A stretch of DNA of 16,336 bases, from the NCBI GenBank assembly GCA_013003335.1, contig JABDJT010000539.1, positions 1 to 16,336 of the forward strand, read 5' to 3'. Source of the DNA: Verrucomicrobiales bacterium (GTDB taxonomy: Bacteria; Verrucomicrobiota; Verrucomicrobiia; Verrucomicrobiales; DEV007). The notes beneath the pieces are model-generated. The model was given only the letters and a program-made list of their open reading frames with translations. It made no database searches and had not been told where the DNA came from. The translations under genes were made by a program, and so were the position numbers. Below are positions 1-6,238 of the stretch, one piece after another; the stretch's first letter is position 1; each line of letters starts with the position of its first letter.

Positions 1-141
1 TACATGCGCTACAAAAAGGGGGAGGAAGAACTCTACGACATGGATGCCGACCCGAAGCAGTTCAAAAACCTGGCGGAAGATCCAAAACAAAATGAGGTTC
101 TGGAAAAACTGCGGGCAGAAGTCGGAATCTCGCGGAACTGA
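1..141 (+). CDS. Sulfatase, C-terminal tail only (5' end outside window)
   Basis: The first 46 codons are open from base 1 and end at TGA 139-141. The tail carries the pattern EELYDMDADPKQFKNLAEDP, the typical last strand and helix of arylsulfatase/iduronate-sulfatase-like proteins, where 'LYDL..DP.E..NLA' is a family hallmark. A matching pattern (LFNLKTDPNQEANLAD) closes the complete sulfatase at 4823-6238, which supports the call. The catalytic Cys/Ser-x-Pro-x-Arg region lies outside the window, so the sulfatase class and activity cannot be judged. Such enzymes are normally exported and hydrolyse sulfate esters on polysaccharides. The family is fairly sure; the substrate is unknown. Confidence 0.8.
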   Translation, partial: YMRYKKGEEELYDMDADPKQFKNLAEDPKQNEVLEKLRAEVGISRN

Positions 142-191
142 ATGTTCGATCTCCAAATTCAAATTGCTCAATACTCTCTACTATCTTTAAA

Positions 192-512
192 ATGCCCTAC
201 CTCAGCACCACTCCCGTCACCGGCACCTGCCAATTTTCCGCCGCCGATCTCGAAGGCAAAAAGTTGAAATGGAACCTGCCGGACAGCCCGCTCGAAGTTT
301 CCAGCGCACCCGCCAGCCTGATGCTCTCCGATGACGCCGGTGATGGAAACGTCAGTGTCGCCCTGAAAGATGCCGTCGAAAGCGAGCATCGTGATTCGGA
401 TGGCCAGCCGGTAATGATTGATGTTTTTGGCGTTTGGCTGACTCAGGAAGGGCTGAATTTGCTGAAAAAGTGCGAGGACGACAGCGCGGATTTCGAGGCG
501 GTGGCGGAGTGA
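192..512 (+). CDS. Small acidic protein of unknown function
   Basis: This 106-residue reading frame starts at ATG 192, 50 bases after the sulfatase stop, and ends at TGA 510-512, just before palindrome copy 1. I do not recognise the family. There is no signal peptide or membrane segment. It is strongly acidic, particularly in the last third (KKCEDDSADFEAVAE), and has alternating hydrophobic stretches (SLMLSD, VMIDVFGVWLT) that suggest a small beta-rich cytoplasmic domain. Codon use, with many C-ending third positions, fits the neighbouring genes better than the overlapping frames do. There is no Shine-Dalgarno sequence before the start (CTTTAAA), as for most genes here. It could be a single-gene unit. 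Confidence is moderate that it is a real gene and none that a function can be assigned. Confidence 0.6.
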   Translation: MPYLSTTPVTGTCQFSAADLEGKKLKWNLPDSPLEVSSAPASLMLSDDAGDGNVSVALKDAVESEHRDSDGQPVMIDVFGVWLTQEGLNLLKKCEDDSADFEAVAE

Positions 513-517
513 GAAAA

Positions 518-566
518 AAACGATTCAACAGGGTATGCTTGATGAACAGACCCTGTTCGTTCGTTT
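518..566. repeat. Dispersed palindromic element, copy 1
   Basis: Inner arms AACAGGGT (527-534) and ACCCTGTT (550-557) enclose a 15-base loop ending GAACAG. Outer arms AAACGA (518-523) and TCGTTT (561-566) pair again beyond a 3x3 mismatch. An A7 run (514-520) flanks the left side, so a transcript read on the minus strand would have a hairpin followed by T7. On the plus strand the T-run is poor. It lies between the orphan gene ending at 512 and the esterase starting at 603. The same element recurs at 1724, 4006 and 9565. Whether it terminates transcription or is a REP/MITE-like element is not known. Confidence 0.8.
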
Positions 567-602
567 CAGCGACTTTTTCGGCGGAACTGTGTTTCATCCC
601 GC

Positions 603-1703
603 ATGAAAACGATCGCCCTTCCTGCCCTGTTGATTTTTCTTGCTGCTCCGGGTTTCGCTCAGGACGCCGAGCGCCCCAAAGCAAAGCCACCGCAGCCGGA
701 TATGGAAACGCGGCTGGCGAATTTTCTGAAAAAATTTCCCGATTCCGATCTGAACAAGGATGGCGAACTGACCCGGGAAGAAGTGCGGCAGTTCAATGAA
801 AAACGTCGCAAAGCTGGACCGGGCGAAGGAAAAGCCGAACCGCGGAAACGCGAGCGGCCGCAGCCGACGGTGGCGGATGTGAAATACGGCGAGCATGAAA
901 AACAGGCTTTCGATTTGTGGCCTGTGCCGGATGCCAATGAGCCGACGCCGCTCGCAATCTACATTCACGGAGGCGGTTTTCGCGGCGGGGACAAGCGCAC
1001 GTTTTCGCCCGGTGCACTGGCCTTGTTTCACGAAAACGGGATCGCATTTTGCTCGATGAATTACCGACTGTCCGATGTTGGGCCGTATCCGATCATGATG
1101 GAGGACGCCGCTCGCGGACTGCAGACGATTCGGCATCGCGCGAAAGAATGGAATATCGATCCGGAAAAAATTGCGTGTTACGGCGGCTCGGCCGGAGCGG
1201 GAATTTCCCTCTGGCTCGCTTTTCATGATGACCTGGCTGACCCGGACAGCGACGATCCGATCGCAAAGCAATCGTCGAGAATCGTTGCGGCTGCGACTTC
1301 GAACGGACAATCGACCTACGACATGCGGACGTTTCGCGAGTGGTTTGAGGTACCGGGCCTGAAGCCGCATGAAGCCTTGATTCCGTTTTACGGCGTGAAA
1401 GAAGATGCCGATTGGGAAACAGATCGCGTCAAAAAGCTAATGACGGAAGCCAGCTCGATCAGCCATTTATCGAACGACGACACGGCACCGGTTTACATGG
1501 CTTATAGTCGGCCGAACACTCCGGTGGATGCCGGAACCAATCCCAGCGTGTGGGTGCACCATGTGAAACTTGGCCTGAATTTGCAGGAGGCGATGGAGAA
1601 GCTTGGCCTGGAGTGTATCGTTCGTGCGCCCGATGTGAAACCGGACGACGACCCCTACGGATCGGTCGAGCGTTTTATCGCGGCGAAATTGAAAGGGGAG
1701 TGA
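603..1703 (+). CDS. Secreted alpha/beta hydrolase (esterase-like) with N-terminal EF-hand
   Basis: This 366-residue exported protein probably cleaves carboxylic esters outside the cytoplasm. Residues 1-20 are a signal peptide with likely cleavage after GFAQ. Residues 49-60 (DLNKDGELTREE) form one canonical EF-hand loop with D49, N51, D53, G54 and E60 in place. A basic linker (about 66-90) precedes the hydrolase domain. HGGGF (122-126) is the oxyanion-hole motif and GGSAG (194-198) the nucleophile elbow with S196. The C-terminal third has a VHHVKLG pattern near 318-324 but no clear His close to the C-terminus after it, so the charge-relay His is uncertain. It resembles acetyl-esterase/BD-FAE-like proteins of Planctomycetota and Verrucomicrobiota. 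Palindrome copies flank the gene on both sides. No Shine-Dalgarno sequence is seen. The substrate, perhaps an acylated polysaccharide given the nearby sulfatases, is inferred. Confidence 0.85.
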   Translation: MKTIALPALLIFLAAPGFAQDAERPKAKPPQPDMETRLANFLKKFPDSDLNKDGELTREEVRQFNEKRRKAGPGEGKAEPRKRERPQPTVADVKYGEHEKQAFDLWPVPDANEPTPLAIYIHGGGFRGGDKRTFSPGALALFHENGIAFCSMNYRLSDVGPYPIMMEDAARGLQTIRHRAKEWNIDPEKIACYGGSAGAGISLWLAFHDDLADPDSDDPIAKQSSRIVAAATSNGQSTYDMRTFREWFEVPGLKPHEALIPFYGVKEDADWETDRVKKLMTEASSISHLSNDDTAPVYMAYSRPNTPVDAGTNPSVWVHHVKLGLNLQEAMEKLGLECIVRAPDVKPDDDPYGSVERFIAAKLKGE

Positions 1704-1723
1704 TTTCGTTTGGTAGCGGTCCG

Positions 1724-1771
1724 AACGAACCAAACGGGGTCTGTTTGGCGAACCAACCCTGTTAATTCGTT
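1724..1771. repeat. Dispersed palindromic element, copy 2
   Basis: Left arm AACGGGGT (1733-1740) and right arm ACCCTGTT (1756-1763) pair with one G-U in RNA, around a 15-base loop ending GAACCA. Outer arms AACGA (1724-1728) and TCGTT (1767-1771) are conserved with copy 1. It begins 20 bases after the esterase stop and ends 62 bases before the symporter start. There is no strong T-run on the plus strand, so termination would be weak. Confidence 0.75.
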
Positions 1772-1807
1772 TCTTCCGCAATGGCGGCGGACGGTTCCTT
1801 GACAGTC

Positions 1808-1828
1808 GGGGCTGATTTTTTCAGCCTC
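1808..1828 (+). promoter_or_regulatory. Hairpin immediately upstream of the symporter start
   Basis: GGGGCTGA (1808-1815) can pair with TCAGCCTC (1821-1828), giving eight pairs including one G-U, with a five-T loop. The hairpin ends five bases before ATG 1834, where a ribosome would normally dock. The structure is directly visible; a role in limiting or regulating translation of the transporter is inference. Confidence 0.35.
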
Positions 1829-1833
1829 CCGGA

Positions 1834-4002
1834 ATGGGTGTCGTCGATTACATCGTTCTGTTTCTCTATTTCGCGGTCATGGTCGTGATCGGTATTTGGT
1901 CGATGCGGCGGGTGAAAGGGCAGGAAGACTACTTTATGGGCGGTCGCGGCTTCGGAAAGCTGCTGCAGACTTTTGCTGCATTCGGAGCCGGCACCGGAGC
2001 GCATGAACCGGGGACAGTGGGGAGTAAGGGTTGGACGTCGGGGTTGAGCGGAGTGTGGTCGGCCTTGATGTGGCTGTTTGTGACGCCGATTTACTGGATC
2101 ATCGCAGTTTGGTATCGGCGGATGCGACATCTCACATTGGGGGACTGGTTCGTTGAGCGATACGAATCGCGGCCTATGGGTGCTGCCTACGCGATCTTCG
2201 CGATCGTTTTCTACATGCAGTATTTGTCGACGATGTTTACCGCGGTGGCGGCCTTTGCTGTTCCGTTACTGGGGGTGGAATCGATTGGCGGGGTGGATGT
2301 GACGACGATTTTTGTGCCGCTGATCGCGGTTATGGTGATCATTTACGGTGTGCTGGGCGGTTTGACGGCGGCTTACTGGACGGATCTGATCCAGGGGGTG
2401 TTTATCATTCTTTTGTCGGTTTTGCTGATTCCGTTTGGCCTCTGGGCGCTGGTGAAAGAATTCGGCGATCCGGCGACGATGGGTGTGATGGACGGGTTTT
2501 CGATCATGCACGACCGGGTGTCGCCCGACTATTTCAACCTGTTCAGCGGCCCGAGTGCCGGTGAATTTCCAGTGCAGTATATTGTCTCGCTGACCCTCCT
2601 GGTGCTGGTTGGTATCGTAGTGCAGCCGCACTTCATCGCGACCGGTGGTGGTTCGGCCAAGAGCGAAGATGAAGCCCGGATCGGCCTGGTGGTCGGTAAT
2701 TTTTTAAAGCGACTTTGCACGGTTGGCTGGGCCATCACGGCGTTGATCGCGCTTGCGCTCCTGGCGGGTAATGCGGAGATCGCCCAGAATCCGGATTATG
2801 TCTGGGGCGTGGCATCGCGGGAAATTCTCGGGCCGTTGAAGTTCGGGCTGGTGGGACTGATGCTGGCCTGCCTGATCGCCGCGCTGATGAGTTCGGCGGA
2901 CTGTTATATGATCGTGACTTCTGCGCTGGTGGTGCGGAATATTTATGCTCCCTACGTCAATCCGAATGCGTCGGAGAAAAAATACGTGCTGGTCGGGCGG
3001 ATCACCGGGCTGATTATCATTGTCGGAGCGGCAATTTACGCTCTAGTGATGTCCGATTTGTTCGGGCAATTCAAGATGGCTGTGGAGTTGCCGATTCTGT
3101 TCGCTGCGCCTTTCTGGGTCGGGATGATGTGGCGGAGGGTCAACACCCGTGCGGTTTGGATCACGATGACTTTCTCGTTCCTGTTCTTTTTTGTGTTGCC
3201 GGTTTTGCTGCCGAAAATTATGCCGGGATTGCGTTCCAGCCAGGGATTGGCGGCACAGACGTTGGTCACAACGAAGACTTTTTCCCGCCCTGCCACGGCT
3301 GCGGACGTCGCGAAGCGGGAAGGCTGGGAGGAGGCCACCGAAGACGCGAAGGAAAAATATTCCGGGGACACTGAAAAGATGAATTCCGTGCTGGCGAAAA
3401 TCGGCGCTGCTCCACCAGTTGCCGTTTTGGGCGAGCCGATTGAATTGACTCTGCGGAGCGGAGGCAACGCGATTTTCTGGCGGGACGGACTGGATCCAGT
3501 CGAGGGATCCGGGCTCGAGGAAGTCGAGCGCAGGGAAGAGGATGGCATGGACATTCTCGTGCAGCGGCAAACCGGCGAGATGGTCGGCAAAGGGGCATTG
3601 AAGATTGATTTCCTGATTTATCACTGGATGGGCATCGATCTCTCGACCGCTTCCAAGGCCACCCTCGAGACGCTTCGTCTGCCACCTCGCGTTCTGTTGC
3701 CGTTCCTCATTTTGATCGTCGCCAGCTTCTTTACAAAGCGGAACAGCAAGGAGGCCCTTGATCGGTATTATGCGAAAATGCGGACGGAAGTTGACCCGGA
3801 TCCCGAGAAGGACACCGAAAAACTGGCAGCCTCCTACGCCAGCCCGGAAGACATCCCGGGAGGGCGGAAAAAGTTGTTCCCGGGCACGGATCTGGAATTG
3901 TTGAAGCCGCGCCCGAAAGACATCCTCGGTTTCCTGGCCGCCTGCGCCGCCTGCGTCGTAATCATTCAATTGCTGGTTTGGCTGGCAAACATTGGAGCGT
4001 AA
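1834..4002 (+). CDS. Sodium:solute symporter (SSS family) with large soluble insertion
   Basis: This 722-residue inner-membrane protein belongs to the solute:sodium symporter family, which couples sodium entry to uptake of sugars, amino acids or similar solutes. About 13 hydrophobic segments are visible, for example 5-23, 117-145, 155-177, 183-207, 335-355, 388-408, 440-460, 618-634 and 697-717. Family signatures are YGVLGGLTAAYWTDLIQG (171-188) and SSADCYMIVTSALVVRNIY (353-371). Residues about 465-595 form a soluble charged insertion between two late membrane segments, making the protein longer than most family members. An in-frame TGA at 1813-1815 fixes the start at ATG 1834. The hairpin at 1808-1828 sits just before it. 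Downstream, palindrome copy 3 separates it from the convergent gene ending at 4065. The substrate cannot be predicted from the sequence. Confidence 0.92.
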   Translation: MGVVDYIVLFLYFAVMVVIGIWSMRRVKGQEDYFMGGRGFGKLLQTFAAFGAGTGAHEPGTVGSKGWTSGLSGVWSALMWLFVTPIYWIIAVWYRRMRHLTLGDWFVERYESRPMGAAYAIFAIVFYMQYLSTMFTAVAAFAVPLLGVESIGGVDVTTIFVPLIAVMVIIYGVLGGLTAAYWTDLIQGVFIILLSVLLIPFGLWALVKEFGDPATMGVMDGFSIMHDRVSPDYFNLFSGPSAGEFPVQYIVSLTLLVLVGIVVQPHFIATGGGSAKSEDEARIGLVVGNFLKRLCTVGWAITALIALALLAGNAEIAQNPDYVWGVASREILGPLKFGLVGLMLACLIAALMSSADCYMIVTSALVVRNIYAPYVNPNASEKKYVLVGRITGLIIIVGAAIYALVMSDLFGQFKMAVELPILFAAPFWVGMMWRRVNTRAVWITMTFSFLFFFVLPVLLPKIMPGLRSSQGLAAQTLVTTKTFSRPATAADVAKREGWEEATEDAKEKYSGDTEKMNSVLAKIGAAPPVAVLGEPIELTLRSGGNAIFWRDGLDPVEGSGLEEVERREEDGMDILVQRQTGEMVGKGALKIDFLIYHWMGIDLSTASKATLETLRLPPRVLLPFLILIVASFFTKRNSKEALDRYYAKMRTEVDPDPEKDTEKLAASYASPEDIPGGRKKLFPGTDLELLKPRPKDILGFLAACAACVVIIQLLVWLANIGA

Positions 4003-4005
4003 AAA

Positions 4006-4048
4006 CGGTCCAACAGGGTTGGTTCGGCGAACAGACCCTGTTGGTTCG
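4006..4048. repeat. Dispersed palindromic element, copy 3, between convergent genes
   Basis: This is the most regular copy. CAACAGGGT (4011-4019) and ACCCTGTTG (4035-4043) pair perfectly, around a 15-base loop containing GTTCGGCGAAC, which can itself form a small inner stem. Outer bases CGG/TCG (4006-4008, 4046-4048) extend it. An A5 run (4001-4005) lies on the left, so RNA made from the minus strand has the hairpin followed by U5, a plausible intrinsic terminator for the gene ending at 4065. It fills most of the 62-base gap between the two convergent stop codons. Confidence 0.8.
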
Positions 4049-4064
4049 ACTATCCGGATTCGGA

Positions 4065-4724
4065 CTAAGACGGGGCCGGGTTTGTTCGAAGCCGGTGCCG
4101 GTAAACGGCGAAGATTGCGACCGCAGCGGTCGCGGCACCAACCAGGTTCGCGACGAGATCCCATCCAGTGTTTTCGTAATCTCCGACGTTGGTTTTGGGA
4201 AGGATCAGGACGGCTAGAAATTCGACGACTTCATTCAAGGCACCAAAACCCATTCCGGCCGTGGCGCAGAGAGCCAAAAGTCCGAACGTTGGTCGAAGGG
4301 GGGCACCGCCGATTCGACAAACTCGATGGCTGAGTGCCTGCCAGCAGGTCCAGGTGACCAGGCCGACGCCGAAACCGTGAACCAATTGGTCATATTTCAG
4401 GTAGCCGGGTAGAATCCGCCAGTTGTAGAGAACCGCTGTCGTGTCGGTGGAATGCCAATGTCCGGGAATATGGATGATGCCGCCAAGCATGTGAGAAAGC
4501 CCCCAGATGCTGAACAGGCAAAGCAGGGGAAAGCTGAGTCCCGCCCGCCGGTAGACCCCCAGGGTGGCCGCAATAATCATGGCCATGACGAACAGGTAGA
4601 TGATGAATTCCAGATTTCGACGGGCGATGATTACGGCGGCGGCAACCAGAATATAGGCGATCGTGAAAATCAGAACGGCGCGAAGCTGTTTCGGTGTTGC
4701 GACATGCTGCATTTTCTCAGCCAT
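4065..4724 (-). CDS. DUF2238-like integral membrane protein (YjdF-like)
   Basis: From ATG 4724 the protein has 219 residues with about six hydrophobic segments. A GTG codon at 4754 would add ten residues (TPGLPPTKK region); I prefer the ATG because the extra residues look like poor coding sequence and neither start has a good ribosome site. Numbering from the GTG, the patterns LKYDQLVHGFG (119-129, with D122 and H126), FGALNEVVEFLA (170-181, with E175 and E178) and YENTGWDLVANLVGA (193-207, with D199 and N203) match the conserved polar positions of the DUF2238/YjdF family. The biochemical role of that family is not established; the conserved His, Glu and Asp inside the membrane could bind a metal. 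It converges on the symporter and diverges from the sulfatase. The family is fairly likely and the function unknown. Confidence 0.8.
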   Translation of the reverse strand: MAEKMQHVATPKQLRAVLIFTIAYILVAAAVIIARRNLEFIIYLFVMAMIIAATLGVYRRAGLSFPLLCLFSIWGLSHMLGGIIHIPGHWHSTDTTAVLYNWRILPGYLKYDQLVHGFGVGLVTWTCWQALSHRVCRIGGAPLRPTFGLLALCATAGMGFGALNEVVEFLAVLILPKTNVGDYENTGWDLVANLVGAATAAVAIFAVYRHRLRTNPAPS

Positions 4725-4822
4725 TTTTTTGGTTGGGGGGAGTCCGGGAGTCACCTTTTTTCGTCGTTCGACCCGTGCCGAATTTCAGGTAAGGTCGGTA
4801 GAGTTTATCACGTTCCGGTTTT

Positions 4823-6238
4823 ATGAAGAATCTTCTCGCCATTTTTTTATTAACCCTGGTTGGATGCGTGGAAGCGGCTGATCGCCCGAATGTCGTGGTC
4901 CTGCTCGCGGACGACCTGGGTTGGCAGGACATTGGCTGTTATGGCGGCCCGGTGAAAACACCGGCCCTGGACGAACTGGCGAAGAACGGAAAGCGGTTCA
5001 CGAATTTCTATTCCGGTTGCGCGGTATGCTCACCGTCGCGCGCGGTTTTGTTGACGGGTCGGCATCATATTCGGGCCGGGGTTTACAGCTGGATTCACGA
5101 CGCATCGCAGAATTCACATTTGCTGGAACGGGAGGTAACACTCGCTGAAATATTGAAAAAGGCCGGATATTCGACCGCCCATGTCGGGAAATGGCATCTC
5201 GGGTTGCCCACGACCGAGCGGGACAAGCCGACGCCGGGTGAGCACGGTTTCAACTACTGGTTTGCAACCTGGAACAACGCGGAGCCGAGCCATCGCAATC
5301 CGAAAAATTTTATCCGGAACGGGGAACCGGTCGGGGAAATTGAGGGGTATTCCTGCCAGATTGTAGTGGACGAAGCGATTCGGTGGCTGGAAACGCGCCC
5401 ACAGAATGAAATCACACCATTTTTCCTGAACGTTTGGTTTCACGAACCTCACGCACCGATTGCTGCGCCGGATGAAATCGTGAATGAATACCAGGACCCG
5501 AACTGGAAACCGCCAAAGCAAAAGCCGAACGCGAAGAGGCCGGGACCGAAGCAGGATCCGGCGGCGGTTTATTCCGGCACGATTGACAATACCGATCGCG
5601 CAATCGGCCGGCTGCTGAAGCGCCTGCCGAAGGACACGCTGATTATTTATGCATCTGACAACGGGAGCTATCGCGATGATCGCACGGGCGGATTGCGGGG
5701 ACGCAAGGGGCAGAACTGGGAGGGTGGAATCCGGGTGCCGGGGATTTTTTACTGGCCCGAAAAGATTGCGGGCGGAATGGAAATTGATGAACCAGCCGGG
5801 CTGGTGGATGTCCTTCCCACGGTGTGTGGGTTGCTGGGTTTGGAAAAGCCGGATGGTGTACACCTGGATGGCACGGATCTGACTCCGCTTCTGGGACGCG
5901 GGCCCCGTGCTGATGCCGCGACTTTTGAGCGCCGCCAGCCGCTATACTGGCACCTGCAAAAATCGCGCCCAATCGTGGCGATTCGGGACGGAGACTGGTC
6001 ACTCGTGGCCGACCCGGATTACGAGTTGTCGACCAGCAACATGTTTATGGAGGAATGGATCCCCAAGATCAAGAAGGGCGGCTACACCAATTTCCAGTTG
6101 TTCAATTTGAAGACTGATCCGAACCAGGAGGCCAACCTGGCAGATAAAGAACCGGAGCGTCTCGCGAAGATGAAAGCGCAGATGCAGGAGATCAACGCGA
6201 GCGTAATGGCGGACGGGGCGGATTGGCATTTGAAGTAG
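4823..6238 (+). CDS. Exported sulfatase (formylglycine-dependent, type I)
   Basis: This 471-residue sulfatase hydrolyses sulfate esters. The N-terminus is a signal sequence; LVGC (12-15) fits a lipobox, although cleavage after VEA is an alternative, so it may be a lipoprotein or a soluble periplasmic protein. The catalytic signature is CSPSR (69-73), where C69 would be converted to formylglycine by a maturase. Other expected residues are D30 and D31 (LLADDLGW), K123 and H125 (VGKWHLG), H207 (WFHEPHAP), D279-N280 (YASDNGS) and K295 (LRGRKGQ). All metal and sulfate ligands therefore appear intact. The C-terminal LFNLKTDPNQEANLAD motif matches the partial sulfatase at 1-141. Length is normal for the family. 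It diverges from the DUF2238-like gene. The FG-GAP lipoprotein gene starts on the base after its stop, so the two are very likely co-transcribed. Substrate unknown, probably a sulfated glycan. Confidence 0.95.
   Translation: MKNLLAIFLLTLVGCVEAADRPNVVVLLADDLGWQDIGCYGGPVKTPALDELAKNGKRFTNFYSGCAVCSPSRAVLLTGRHHIRAGVYSWIHDASQNSHLLEREVTLAEILKKAGYSTAHVGKWHLGLPTTERDKPTPGEHGFNYWFATWNNAEPSHRNPKNFIRNGEPVGEIEGYSCQIVVDEAIRWLETRPQNEITPFFLNVWFHEPHAPIAAPDEIVNEYQDPNWKPPKQKPNAKRPGPKQDPAAVYSGTIDNTDRAIGRLLKRLPKDTLIIYASDNGSYRDDRTGGLRGRKGQNWEGGIRVPGIFYWPEKIAGGMEIDEPAGLVDVLPTVCGLLGLEKPDGVHLDGTDLTPLLGRGPRADAATFERRQPLYWHLQKSRPIVAIRDGDWSLVADPDYELSTSNMFMEEWIPKIKKGGYTNFQLFNLKTDPNQEANLADKEPERLAKMKAQMQEINASVMADGADWHLK

Noticed and set aside
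164..184. TTGCTC and TACTAT as promoter boxes before the gene at 192
   Set aside because: The spacing is only nine bases, too short for a standard bacterial promoter.
624..640. CCCTGTTGATTTTT inside the esterase signal peptide as a fifth palindrome arm
   Set aside because: It has no matching left arm and encodes the hydrophobic core ALLIF of the signal peptide; a chance resemblance.
594..1370. 258-codon open frame on the minus strand opposite the EF-hand esterase
   Set aside because: It lies antisense to a gene with clear motifs, its translation is rich in Arg and lacks any recognisable domain; a shadow of GC-biased codons.
1799..1804. TTGACA as a -35 box for the symporter gene
   Set aside because: No -10-like hexamer at 16-18 bases spacing, and the region is occupied by the hairpin at 1808-1828.
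3043..4164. 373-codon open frame on the minus strand opposite the symporter 3' half
   Set aside because: Low-complexity Arg/Gln-rich translation, antisense to the symporter and crossing palindrome copy 3 and the end of another gene; not a credible protein.
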